Positions 54,322 to 62,998 of a DNA stretch of 64,000 nt are shown here, one piece after another (positions within the stretch are counted from its first letter, which is position 1; each line of letters begins with the position of its first letter). Source of the stretch: Trueperella abortisuis (GTDB lineage Bacteria; Actinomycetota; Actinomycetes; Actinomycetales; Actinomycetaceae). Made by a program: the position numbers and the translations under genes. The notes under the pieces were generated by a model. The model did no database searches and was not told the origin of the DNA. It saw only the letters and a list, made by a program, of their open reading frames with translations. The DNA is taken from the NCBI RefSeq assembly GCF_030811095.1, contig NZ_JAUSQL010000001.1:2356001-2420000 (forward strand), read 5' to 3'.

Positions 54322-55206
54322 ATGAAGATCGCAGTAATTGGCCTTGGCGCCATGGGAATCGAAATGGCCACCTGGCTGGCAACCACCTTCGACGTCGTCG
54401 GCTATGACGTGTCGGAAGAACGTATGGATCTGGCCCGCGAGCGCGGCGTGCGCTCAGCCGATTCGCCTAGTGGCGCCTGCACGGACGCGGACGTCACGCT
54501 CGTCGCGGTACGCAACCGGGCACAGCTCGACGACCTCCTGTATGGCGAGCGAGGAATTATTGACGTGTTGCGTGAAGGCTCGGCGCTCATTCTCACCTCG
54601 ACGATCGGCATCGCCGCCGTCGAAGAGGTTGCCGCCCAACTCTCGCAGCACGGAATCAGGTTCGTCGACGCGCCGGTCTCGGGCGGGCCGGTGCGCGCCG
54701 GAAAGGGCGACCTGCTCGTGACCGTCGGCGCCTATGAGGCCGACTATGACTTCGCTCGCCCCGTGCTTGACGCGATGGCGTCAACCCTCGTCCTGGTTGG
54801 CAAGGCGCCCGGAAAGGGCCAGGCGATGAAGACCGTCAACCAGCTCTTGTGTGGCGTCCATATTGCCGCCGGAGCAGAGGCATTGGCCTTGGCGGGCAAG
54901 CTGGGCCTCGACCAGGAAATGGCGCTGAGCGCGCTGATGTCCGGAGCCGCCGAGTCGTTCATGCTTGGCGACCGCGGTCCACGTGCCATTCAGGCGTTCC
55001 GGGGCGAGGAGGCGGAGGTGAAGTCGCGCCTGGATATCTTCGTCAAGGACATGGGCATCGTCACCGACGCCGCGAAGGCCGCTGGCATCGCCGTGCCCGT
55101 CGCAGCGGCTGCCGAGCAGGAGTATCTGATGGGCCTCTCACGGGGGCAAGGCGCCATGGACGACTCCTCCGTCATTCGTGTCATCAGCCCCGATGCTCTG
55201 CCGTAA
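54322..55206 (+). CDS. LtnD-like NAD-dependent dehydrogenase
   Basis: 294 residues, 3-hydroxyisobutyrate dehydrogenase family. KIAVIGLGAMGIEMATWLA at the N-terminus, substrate loop FVDAPVSGGPVRAGKGDLLV near 115-135, catalytic Lys in GKGQAMKTVNQLL near 172. With the DUF1537 kinase it would oxidise and then phosphorylate a tetronate. AAAGGAG precedes the ATG. Confidence 0.92.
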   Translation: MKIAVIGLGAMGIEMATWLATTFDVVGYDVSEERMDLARERGVRSADSPSGACTDADVTLVAVRNRAQLDDLLYGERGIIDVLREGSALILTSTIGIAAVEEVAAQLSQHGIRFVDAPVSGGPVRAGKGDLLVTVGAYEADYDFARPVLDAMASTLVLVGKAPGKGQAMKTVNQLLCGVHIAAGAEALALAGKLGLDQEMALSALMSGAAESFMLGDRGPRAIQAFRGEEAEVKSRLDIFVKDMGIVTDAAKAAGIAVPVAAAAEQEYLMGLSRGQGAMDDSSVIRVISPDALP

Positions 55207-55230
55207 TCGAGCGGCACGTAAGGAGTCTGT

Positions 55231-56637
55231 ATGAGCACCGGAACGTTACTCGGCGTCGCCGTCGGCGCAATCATCCTTTTGCTGCTGCTCGTCATCAAGG
55301 TCAAGATGTCGGCCTTTGTTGCGATGCTACTCGTGGCATTCGGCACCGCACTCGCCACCAGGATCCCTTTCGAGGAGATCGTACCCGTCATGCAAACCGG
55401 CATGGGCAACACGCTCGGGTCGGTGATGATCGTGGTCGGGCTCGGAGCGATGCTGGGGCGGATCGTCGAGATCGCAGGCGGAGCGGACGCGTTGGCCCTG
55501 GCGTTCACACAACGCTTGGGTAAGGCGCGGGTCGTCGCCGCGGTGACAGCCGCGGCATTCATCCTCGGAATTCCGATCTTCTTCGACGTCGGATTCATCA
55601 TCCTCGCGCCGATCGTTTTCGGCTTTGCCCGAGTGGCCAACATCAACCCCCTCCGCATCGGGCTGCCGGTTGCGGGAGCGCTGTTGACCGTGCATGTCGC
55701 ACTGCCGCCGCACCCGGGGCCGGTCGCAGCGGCCGAGATCACCGGTGCAGACATTGGCGTCGTCTTGGGCATCGGGTTGCCTATCACGGCTCTAACCTGC
55801 GTCATAGGTTATTTCGCCGCGAAGGCCGTGCGAACCGAAGTCGTGACACTCCTTCATTCGCCCGCCATGCAGGCCGCCGAGGGCGAGACCTCTCAGGCCG
55901 CCGAGGGCGAGGGCACCGCCGATGCATCTCGGGGCGGCGTGACGACGACGTCCGCTCGGGTCCGTTCGATCGGAGCTGGAACGGTCATCGTGATCATTCT
56001 GCTTCCCATTCTTCAAATCATGTTGGGGACCGTCTCCAACACCGTTCTTGAGTCTGGAAGCACGGCGCAGCGGGTGCTGTCGATGGTTGGCTCGTCAGCT
56101 ATCGCTTTGCTGACCGGCGTGATCGTGGCCTACCTCGTCATCGGACGAAAGATGCGGTGGAGCTTTGAGCGGCGGGGCTCGATCCTCGACTCCGCTTTGC
56201 CCGATGTGGCCGTGATCGTGTTCGTCACGGGGGCCGGCGGCGTCTTTGCCAACGTGCTCGTGCAGTCGGGCATCGGCGCCGCGCTCGCGGACGCGCTCAT
56301 CGCGATGAACATGCCGATCATCCTTGCAGGTTTCCTCATCTCACTGGTGTTGCGCGCCTCCCAGGGCTCCGCGTCGGTCGCTATCTTGACCTCCGCCGGT
56401 CTCATGGCCGAGCCGATTGCCGCCGCTGGGTATAGCGGGCTACAGACCGCTCTGGTCACGCTCGCCATCGGATTCGGCGGACTTGGCCTTTCCCATATCA
56501 ACGATTCGGGTTTCTGGATTGTGACGAAATACTTGGGATTGAGCGTCAAGGACGGCCTGCGAAACTGGACCGTGCTGAGCACGGTGTTCGGGCTCGTCGG
56601 CTTCGCCCTCACTGCGGCGGTGTTCGCGCTTGTGTAG
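55231..56637 (+). CDS. GntP family gluconate/sugar-acid permease
   Basis: 468 residues, about 12 membrane segments. LGIPIFFDVGFIILAPIVF near 110-128 and VHVALPPHPGPVAAAE near 155 are the family hallmarks. An insert of about 35 residues with AAEGE repeats and Ser/Thr lies in a loop near 215-250. It brings the four-carbon sugar acid into the cell for the kinase and dehydrogenase upstream. AAGGAG precedes the ATG. A long hairpin follows. Confidence 0.94.
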   Translation: MSTGTLLGVAVGAIILLLLLVIKVKMSAFVAMLLVAFGTALATRIPFEEIVPVMQTGMGNTLGSVMIVVGLGAMLGRIVEIAGGADALALAFTQRLGKARVVAAVTAAAFILGIPIFFDVGFIILAPIVFGFARVANINPLRIGLPVAGALLTVHVALPPHPGPVAAAEITGADIGVVLGIGLPITALTCVIGYFAAKAVRTEVVTLLHSPAMQAAEGETSQAAEGEGTADASRGGVTTTSARVRSIGAGTVIVIILLPILQIMLGTVSNTVLESGSTAQRVLSMVGSSAIALLTGVIVAYLVIGRKMRWSFERRGSILDSALPDVAVIVFVTGAGGVFANVLVQSGIGAALADALIAMNMPIILAGFLISLVLRASQGSASVAILTSAGLMAEPIAAAGYSGLQTALVTLAIGFGGLGLSHINDSGFWIVTKYLGLSVKDGLRNWTVLSTVFGLVGFALTAAVFALV

Positions 56638-56726
56638 CTCGCGAGCCTGCGGATAGGCCTCGGCCGTTCGGCCGTGGCGTGCCTGCCTCGCTCCGCGCGT
56701 TGAAGGTACACACATGCGATAGTGCC

Positions 56727-56770
56727 GTGCGATCGGTCCCCCTCCGGAGCTGGAGGGGGACCGATCGCAC
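56727..56770 (+). terminator. terminator of the sugar acid operon
   Basis: Perfect 19-bp stem, GTGCGATCGGTCCCCCTCC and its complement, around GGAGCT, with a further GATAG/CTATC pair outside. Confidence 0.85.
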
Positions 56771-56932
56771 GCTATCCACAGCAGGCTCAAGCTGTCCGGC
56801 AATCTCTTGAGAATTCACCCGGAACTGTTATCAGACCGTTATACAAGAGATCTTGACGCCCACCGCTGGATTCCGGCAACATCGGTGTCTAACAGCTCCA
56901 ATGGTGGGGCACAAAAGTGGGGAGTGCGTCTC

Positions 56933-57103
56933 ATGAAACTAAAGCAGAGGGCATCATCCTTATCTGGCACCATAGCATTCACTCCTCCGCTTACGTTCAG
57001 GTTCGGCACGGAAGCGGCGCAGGGGCTTTCGCTGCGAGCACCCTGGATCGACAAATCGCAACTGTGTGAGGACATACGATACCGTGTCGACCCCTGCTCG
57101 TAA
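56933..57103 (+). CDS. possible 56-residue peptide ahead of the ABC operon
   Basis: Begins MKLKQRASSLSGTIAF, contains AAQGLSLRAPWIDKSQ and ends with two Cys in LCEDIRYRVDPCS. GGGAG lies eight bases before the ATG, and the stop overlaps the start region of the ABC ATPase gene by up to 38 bases, which would couple translation. The stretch has lower GC than its neighbours. It could be a leader peptide, the precursor of an exported peptide, or a chance frame. No family recognised. Confidence 0.35.
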   Translation: MKLKQRASSLSGTIAFTPPLTFRFGTEAAQGLSLRAPWIDKSQLCEDIRYRVDPCS

Positions 57104-57821
57104 CACGCGGCCGCCGGCCCTTTCAGCGCTACTAGGTTCTGAGGAACGCCCGATTGAGCGGGCTTACCCCGGGTTCCGTCTCGGCCCTCTTACCCTTGAT
57201 CTGCCTTCGCATGGCATTGTCGCCGTGCTGGGAGATAACGGTGCAGGAAAGTCAACTCTGTTCGGGCAGATCCGCGCCCGCGTCGCAGACTCGAACCTGC
57301 GTTGCACCATGCTCCCCCAAGATTTCACCTTGCCACCCTTCGCCCGCGTGGAAGACCTCGTGCTCTTCGTGGCCCAGCAGCGGATCGACGACGCCGGCAC
57401 CCGCAAGGCGGCCGCTAATTGGACGCTTGCCCTCACCAACCTTACCGACGTAGCCAGACGCTCAGTGCGCCAGCTTTCCGGCGGCATGCGACGACGGCTC
57501 GGGATTGCCCTCACCGTGCTGGGCGGTCCCGACCTTGTAATCCTCGATGAACCGAGCGCTGGCCTGGACATGACTCAACGGACGGAGTTACGTGAGCTCT
57601 TGCAAGCTCTGGGGCACGACCACCTGGTGCTCGTTTCTTCGCACATTATCGAGGACATCAAGCACACCGCCAACCACGTTGTCATGCTTGTGGCGGGAAC
57701 CAAGGTTTTCGAGGGAACGAGCGAAGAATTCCTCTCCCACGGTGACCCCACCGCCCCCGATGCCTGGGAGCGCGCCTACGGCGTCCTCAACAGGTCTCCC
57801 GCCCGTGGAGGTGATTCATGA
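57066..57821 (+). CDS. ABC transporter ATP-binding protein
   Basis: 251 residues. Walker A VAVLGDNGAGKST near residue 52, Q-loop MLPQDFTLPPF near 80, signature RQLSGGMRRRLGIA near 138, Walker B DLVILDEPSAGLD near 157 and H-loop VSSHIIED near 192. The start is uncertain: GTG 57066 or GTG 57084. The stop overlaps the next gene (ATGA). It powers the two membrane proteins that follow. Confidence 0.9.
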   Translation: MRTYDTVSTPARNTRPPALSALLGSEERPIERAYPGFRLGPLTLDLPSHGIVAVLGDNGAGKSTLFGQIRARVADSNLRCTMLPQDFTLPPFARVEDLVLFVAQQRIDDAGTRKAAANWTLALTNLTDVARRSVRQLSGGMRRRLGIALTVLGGPDLVILDEPSAGLDMTQRTELRELLQALGHDHLVLVSSHIIEDIKHTANHVVMLVAGTKVFEGTSEEFLSHGDPTAPDAWERAYGVLNRSPARGGDS

Positions 57822-59089
57822 GGCGCCATTCCGCCGTCGTGCTCTTGACCTCTACGTGGGCGCCCGCCGTCGCCCTTGTAGCCATGTCGCTCTCTCAGGC
57901 AATCCTGTTCGGGCAACGAGGCATGCCTTGGCGCGGCGAATTCTTCTGGACCGCCCAGTGGATCGAGTCGAATTCCTTTCCCGCCCTTATTGCCGCCGCG
58001 GTAGCAGTTTCCTTCGACGCGGTAAGGGTCTTCACACCTGATCGGCTGAATCTCGTAGCTCTAGACGATCTTCGCCGTCCAACCCTTTCCGCGTACCTCG
58101 AGATGGTCACGCTGGGTCTTTCAGTCCCCTACTTCGCGGCGCTCGCGGTGGGTGCAACAAAGTGGCCCGATATCCTCGAAATTGCAGGCCTGTGGTCGCT
58201 GGCTCACGCCCTTGTCGCGTTCCTTTCTATCGTGGCGATTCTCGTCGTGGTCCTCGCTATCGGCGTCGCACTCGGCATGGCCGGTCTGGCTGTCGGGCCG
58301 ATGGTGGGCATCGCACTGGGCTACGTGGCCATGAGCCAGGAGGGGCTGATGCTCCTCGGCGCTTCCACTGGATCTATGCTCGGCTTTGAGCCGGCGGCCC
58401 TCACGCTCGCTACGCAGTTCGTCACCGCGGTTGCCACGATCTGGGGTCTAAGCGTTCTGATCTTGAACTGGCCCGACCGGAGCGAAACAACCTCACGACG
58501 TCGTCACCTGTCGGTCGTCTTCGGCGTTGCGGCACTTCTTGGTCTCTCCGGAGGATTGAACCTGACCCCGTATATGCCGACGTTGCGAGGCGAACTGGAA
58601 TGCTTGGGAACACCCGGCGGACCCGAGGTCACCGCGTGCGTCAGTTATGAACATGGGCGCTTACTTCCTGCCCTCCAGGAGCGCTTGAGGGAGGTTCGCG
58701 AGGCAGGGGAGCGTTACGGCGTCGGAAGTACCCTTCCTGACGTCGTCCTCGAGGATTTCACGCTCACCCGCGCCGGACTCGATAGCCTCATTGGTTTCCC
58801 GCAGGATCTCGGGACGGTAGCTTACTGGCGGCCCTCGGTCGAAGAGCTTGCCGCCCCCGATGCTGGCATCTCTCGCGAGTCGTTCGTAGGTGCACTAGCC
58901 ACACCCCTCCTGTGTCCGCAACTGCGAGCGGAGAACCCGCCGTCTATGGGGTTCTGGGACGAGGTCGCGGCACGCTCTGATGCCCTGCTCACCATGGTCG
59001 ATCAGTCCGCCACGGACGCCGACCGGCAGGCAGCGGCCAAAATATGGGCGCGCTCGGCGCAAGCATTTAGCGCCTGTGAGTTCCAGTGA
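57818..59089 (+). CDS. membrane protein of an atypical ABC system with extracytoplasmic domain
   Basis: 423 residues. Six hydrophobic segments (first at about 8-28, last at about 230-250) fill the N-terminal 250 residues. The remaining 170 residues are soluble and contain three Cys (LECLGTPG, TACVSYEHG, LLCPQL) plus a terminal one (SACEFQ); this part should lie outside the membrane. The gene overlaps its neighbours by four bases on each side, so it belongs to the transporter. The layout (permease plus C-terminal domain) is unlike the common ABC-2 permeases. I cannot name the substrate. Confidence 0.75.
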   Translation: MRRHSAVVLLTSTWAPAVALVAMSLSQAILFGQRGMPWRGEFFWTAQWIESNSFPALIAAAVAVSFDAVRVFTPDRLNLVALDDLRRPTLSAYLEMVTLGLSVPYFAALAVGATKWPDILEIAGLWSLAHALVAFLSIVAILVVVLAIGVALGMAGLAVGPMVGIALGYVAMSQEGLMLLGASTGSMLGFEPAALTLATQFVTAVATIWGLSVLILNWPDRSETTSRRRHLSVVFGVAALLGLSGGLNLTPYMPTLRGELECLGTPGGPEVTACVSYEHGRLLPALQERLREVREAGERYGVGSTLPDVVLEDFTLTRAGLDSLIGFPQDLGTVAYWRPSVEELAAPDAGISRESFVGALATPLLCPQLRAENPPSMGFWDEVAARSDALLTMVDQSATDADRQAAAKIWARSAQAFSACEFQ

Positions 59090-59664
59090 CCGGGTCCAGC
59101 TGGCTACTGTGCTGGCGTGTCATGGTCTCCCGTCCTACGTTGGCGGCCTTCGTTGCCGTGGCCACCACTCTCCTATTGCTCGGCGGACGTACCCTCCCCG
59201 TCGTCGGCGACGCCGGGGACGCCCGCATCCTGTGGTACGGGGGTAGCGCCCTAGGCACGCTGGCGGCTCAGGTGGTCACGCCTCGAGGACCGATATGGCA
59301 GCCGTGGCGACGGGACAACTCAGGGCTCAGGCTCCTGGTGTGGGGCGCGATGGTGCTCACCGTCTCGGTCGCCGCGTTTGCAGGGGTGCTGGCACTTCAC
59401 GACGCGCCCTGGCCCAATGCTATGGGCGTGTTCCTGATCTGCTGGGGTGGTTCGGTCACCCTCTGGCGCCGGGGATTCGACCTCGCTGCGCCGACGGTAC
59501 CGTTCGGGCTCGTCGTCGTTCTGCAGATCACGGCGGCATTCGTTCCAGCACTTGGCGGAATCTTCGATGAACGCGGGCGAACGCTCGTGCTCATCCTCGG
59601 AATCGCTGTGGCAAGCATAGCGCTGGCCACGCCGCCGAAACAGGCAGATCTGGGCGGACAATGA
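59086..59664 (+). CDS. membrane protein, third component of the ABC system
   Basis: 192 residues with about five or six hydrophobic segments (near 14-34, 48-62, 78-100, 110-125, 135-153 and 165-182). GTG 59086 overlaps the previous stop (GTGA). No conserved motif recognised. It probably partners the 423-residue protein in the membrane. Confidence 0.75.
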   Translation: MTGSSWLLCWRVMVSRPTLAAFVAVATTLLLLGGRTLPVVGDAGDARILWYGGSALGTLAAQVVTPRGPIWQPWRRDNSGLRLLVWGAMVLTVSVAAFAGVLALHDAPWPNAMGVFLICWGGSVTLWRRGFDLAAPTVPFGLVVVLQITAAFVPALGGIFDERGRTLVLILGIAVASIALATPPKQADLGGQ

Positions 59665-59684
59665 GCCGACGCCGCCGGCGTCCG

Positions 59685-60590
59685 CTACCGGGGCAACACC
59701 ACGTTGACGTAGTCCTCCCCCGCGAGCGCCGCCTTGATCTGGCGTTCTACCAGGGCCTTCATACGCGGGTGCATGGCATCCGTGTTGCCGCCGTTGTGAT
59801 GGGAGATGAAGAACGCGGCCTCCCACAATGGCGAGTCAGATGGGAGGGGTTCAGGGTCGGCGACGTCGAGCACGATACGCAGGCGGGCGGCTTCCGCCAC
59901 CAGCGCCTCGTTGACTGCCAGCACGCCGCGGCCAGCGTTGACCAGCACCGCGCCGTCCTTGAGTTTGGCCAGGAAGTCGGCGTCGATCAGCCCCTTCGTA
60001 TCCGGGGTTGCAGGGATAACGACGACGACGGCGTCGGCCCGCGCCCACACCTCTGCGGGCACGGTGTCAAGGGAGAAGACGTGGCCGAATTCTTCATCGC
60101 GTTCGCGGCTGGCGACGTAGGTGACCTTGGCGTTGAATGCTGCCAGCCGCTGGGCGATCTGTGAGCCGACGCCGCCCACACCCACGAGGACGATCCTCTT
60201 ATCGGTAAGGCCGGGCGCATAGAAGGGCTCCCAGGTGCGGGCGGCGGTGTTGGCGACCATGCGCGGAACGTCCCGGAGCGCAATGAGGAGGTCGAGGAGC
60301 ACGGTCTCCGCGGTGGCGGCCTCGTGGACGGTCTTGGCGTTGGCGACTTGCAATCCCGCGGGCAGATCGGGGTCAATCATGTCGAATCCGATGGAGCCGA
60401 TCTGAAGCAGGGAAGCGCCGACCTCCTGCGCCTTTTCCACCCCATTGTGGGTGGCCCAGTGGCTCGTCACCACGATGTCGGCGTGCTCGACGGGTGGCTC
60501 GGATTCGAGGTCCCAGCGCACCACGGTGACGCCGGGGATGTCGATATCGAAGTTCCAGAACGGGTGAATGGATACGGTGACGTTGTTCAT
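59685..60590 (-). CDS. D-isomer-specific 2-hydroxyacid dehydrogenase
   Basis: 301 residues. NAD-binding VLVGVGGVGSQIAQRLAAFN near residue 133, catalytic Arg in VNAGRGVLAVNEAL near 215, DVADPEPLPSDSPLW near 245 and catalytic His in ISHHNGGNT near 265. It reduces a 2-keto acid or oxidises a D-hydroxy acid; the substrate is not known. Leaderless: TAGGCT ends seven bases before ATG 60590. The left 151-bp repeat lies about 255 bases upstream. Confidence 0.9.
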   Translation of the reverse strand: MNNVTVSIHPFWNFDIDIPGVTVVRWDLESEPPVEHADIVVTSHWATHNGVEKAQEVGASLLQIGSIGFDMIDPDLPAGLQVANAKTVHEAATAETVLLDLLIALRDVPRMVANTAARTWEPFYAPGLTDKRIVLVGVGGVGSQIAQRLAAFNAKVTYVASRERDEEFGHVFSLDTVPAEVWARADAVVVVIPATPDTKGLIDADFLAKLKDGAVLVNAGRGVLAVNEALVAEAARLRIVLDVADPEPLPSDSPLWEAAFFISHHNGGNTDAMHPRMKALVERQIKAALAGEDYVNVVLPR

Positions 60591-60597
60591 GGGATAA

Positions 60598-60603
60598 AGC
60601 CTA
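60598..60603 (-). promoter_or_regulatory. -10 box of the hydroxyacid dehydrogenase gene (TAGGCT)
   Basis: Seven bases before ATG 60590, minus strand. Confidence 0.5.
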
Positions 60604-60845
60604 CGCCGGATGGGCGCGGGCAGGGAGGGCGAGCAACGGAAAGATTAAACCAAAAACATTAGGTTCCCTCACTCGGGAGGATGGTTGCGTCCGGTAGTGT
60701 GGTGTAAACCCACGGCGAGTATTTAACGTCTGGCGGCTGAACTAGACCGAAAAACGCTCGCGACACTCATCAACAAAGGCGATTATTCCCAACGTTAGGG
60801 CCGAGTTCCAATGCCAAAAAGCCGACGCCGTCGCGACGCTCACCG

Positions 60846-60996
60846 CCCCAAGTTGTTTCGATGTTGTTTAAACAACTTCGAAACAACTTCCGGCCCGCGC
60901 GGCGCCCCGAAACACCCCTAAAACCGTGATATTCCGCAGAAAACAAAGTTGTTTCAGGTTGTTTTCAAGTTGTTTGAGTTGTTTGCCGGCCGCCGG
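60846..60996 (+). repeat. 151-bp GTTGTTT-box repeat, left copy
   Basis: Contains a 40-bp near-perfect palindrome (60850-60889, centre GTTTAAAC) made of four GTTGTTT heptamers in opposed pairs, and four more heptamers in tandem at 60948, 60958, 60969 and 60978. It matches 62821-62971 with five substitutions and lies beyond the 3' end of the AlbA/HATPase gene. Confidence 0.95.
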
Positions 60997-61062
60997 AGCC
61001 GCGCCGGCCGCCTGCCAGCCGCAACCCTAGCGCAAACCGCCACTCGACGCCGTCGAATGCCC

Positions 61063-62808
61063 CTACCGAGCAACCCACCGAGTATTAGGGCCGCGTTGCG
61101 GGCCCTCCGGGTCAATCATGGCCACACCCTGGCTGCGCAGTCCGCGCAGAAGCTTGGTGACGTCGCGAACGTCCATTTTGAGCTGACTCGCTATCTCACG
61201 CGCCATAAGGGCCGACCCTTGCTCGAGATGTCCTCGCACCCACTTTTCAGCTTCGCCCAGCGTAGCCCCTACGTTGCTGACGTTGAACAACGCGCGGCAC
61301 TGCTCCGTCAGGCGCCACTCTTCGACGTGATCTCCAATCTTGTCAATGACGCCGGCACCCGTTAGCCAATCCACGATCTCGTGAGTCTCAAGCTTGTTCG
61401 TCTGAAGCTCCTCGGTCAGGGTTTTCCACACGATCCCCGGATGATCCACAAGGTAGCGCACGACGATTAACGCATTGACCGATCCGCGCAGGTCCACACC
61501 CAGTTGGTACGCGACTGCTGCCAACCCTCGCACGAAAGCAACATCGGGCTCGCCGGAATCCAGTGTCACGGAAACGGAGAACTCAGACGGCTCCACGACC
61601 GGCGCCCTCCGGCCACTCGCCAGCATCGACACCCACATGCGGTCAAAGCCGCGCGAGGATTCCTCAGCTAACCCCAATCTCCGCGCCCCGTTCATGAGGG
61701 TCGGGTTGCGCGGCACGGAGCGTGTCGTCAGCAGGTTTTTCTCGCTCACCTCGGCTGGAAATCCGCCCGGGGAGATGACAGTCAACGTGCGCGGGGTTTG
61801 TTTGATCACGATAGGGTCAACCGCAACCCAGTCCCGGTGCAGAAGCGCGTTCGATACCACCTCGTCCACTGCTTGGCGCGGGAAGGACGGTATCGGGACT
61901 TCCTGGCCGCCCCCAAAATCCACACGCGCTACCTCCTGGCTGGCATGTGACTCGATAAGCGTCTGAATCTCGGCGAAGAGCCCGACCAGCGGGAGATCCC
62001 GTTCTTCCACCCGCGGCTCGCCACCCTGGACCGGGTAGTACAAGTGCCGAACTGCCATATTCCGGGCGGTCGAGCGCGCGAAGAAGATTTCGCCGGCCAT
62101 CAGGAGCTTCCCATTCCGATCCACAAGCCCGAGCTCGCGCAGGAGTCCATGGTTTGTCTCCGGGATCACCGACGATCCCATCGCGGCCCTCTTCGTGCGC
62201 AACAACTGGCGCGCGTTCTCAAGCGCCGCCAGCTCAAGTTCCTCCTCACCAATCTCTGCCACTTTCGCGGTGACGTCGGGGTTTCGGCGCTCCCACTCGA
62301 GCCGCCGCAATCTCTCCCCCTTCAGCACCTGACACTCAGTACCCGACCTGTACCAGGCCTCGCCCTTCGATCGCGCATACACCTGCAACGGGTGGGGGAT
62401 CCTGATGAGCAGAAGCCGCTTGCCTTGCACGTAGAATTCGTCGACGTCGACGGCCAGGTTCGGGTCCGTCCCGTTGAATACCTTCCGCCGTATCCAGTCC
62501 GCGTCACGGCTAGTGCCCGAGAGAGCCTCGGGGCCGCCCACGTCGTCTTTGATTCCGAGCACGACGTACGAATCCTCGTCATTTCCGTTAGCCATGCACA
62601 CCGTCGCCTTAAGAATCATCGAGATCAGCTGGGCATCATCGTTCCCTCTCCCAGATCGGGCCGTCATTGGATCTTCTTTGAAATCGAGGGTCTGGCTCTC
62701 CTGCGAGTCGGCGGTCTTTCCACCTTCCATAATCGCGAGCAGGGCTGAACTGACCACATCCGGAAGGTTGAGGGAAGACAGCTGCGAGGACAGCGTTGAC
62801 TCAGACAT
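61063..62808 (-). CDS. AlbA/Schlafen-type and HATPase_c_4 domain protein
   Basis: 581 residues. The N-terminal AlbA_2 (Schlafen-like) domain has SQTLDFKEDP near residue 36 and YVVLGIKDD near 81. A GHKL-type ATPase domain follows: QAVDEVVSNALLHRDW near 315 and LAEESSRGFDRMW near 380. The C-terminus has two winged-helix-like parts, the last ALMAREIASQLKMDVRDVTKLL near 545. Such proteins act as regulators and appear in defence and stress loci. ATG 62808 has TATGCT six bases upstream, a leaderless start. The gene stands alone between two 151-bp repeats, whose heptamers overlap its promoter, so self-regulation is likely. Confidence 0.85.
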   Translation of the reverse strand: MSESTLSSQLSSLNLPDVVSSALLAIMEGGKTADSQESQTLDFKEDPMTARSGRGNDDAQLISMILKATVCMANGNDEDSYVVLGIKDDVGGPEALSGTSRDADWIRRKVFNGTDPNLAVDVDEFYVQGKRLLLIRIPHPLQVYARSKGEAWYRSGTECQVLKGERLRRLEWERRNPDVTAKVAEIGEEELELAALENARQLLRTKRAAMGSSVIPETNHGLLRELGLVDRNGKLLMAGEIFFARSTARNMAVRHLYYPVQGGEPRVEERDLPLVGLFAEIQTLIESHASQEVARVDFGGGQEVPIPSFPRQAVDEVVSNALLHRDWVAVDPIVIKQTPRTLTVISPGGFPAEVSEKNLLTTRSVPRNPTLMNGARRLGLAEESSRGFDRMWVSMLASGRRAPVVEPSEFSVSVTLDSGEPDVAFVRGLAAVAYQLGVDLRGSVNALIVVRYLVDHPGIVWKTLTEELQTNKLETHEIVDWLTGAGVIDKIGDHVEEWRLTEQCRALFNVSNVGATLGEAEKWVRGHLEQGSALMAREIASQLKMDVRDVTKLLRGLRSQGVAMIDPEGPQRGPNTRWVAR

Positions 62809-62814
62809 GTCACC

Positions 62815-62820
62815 AGCATA
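62815..62820 (-). promoter_or_regulatory. -10 box of the AlbA/HATPase gene (TATGCT)
   Basis: Six bases before ATG 62808; the 40-bp palindrome of the right repeat begins four bases further upstream and covers the -35 position. Confidence 0.6.
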
Positions 62821-62971
62821 CCCCAAGTTGTTTCGATGTTGTTTAAACAACTTCGAAACAACTTCCGGCCCGCACGACGCCCCGGAACACCCCTAAAACC
62901 GCGATATTCCGCGGAAAACAAAGTTGTTTCAGGTTGTTTTCAAGTTGTTTGAGTTGTTTGCCGGCCGCCGG
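62821..62971 (+). repeat. 151-bp GTTGTTT-box repeat, right copy
   Basis: Same order and orientation as 60846-60996, with the 40-bp palindrome at 62825-62864 and the tandem heptamers further right. It fills the gap between the AlbA/HATPase gene and the rRNA methyltransferase gene. Confidence 0.95.
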
Positions 62972-62998
62972 CCCACGACAGCCCCGAACAGCGCGCCC

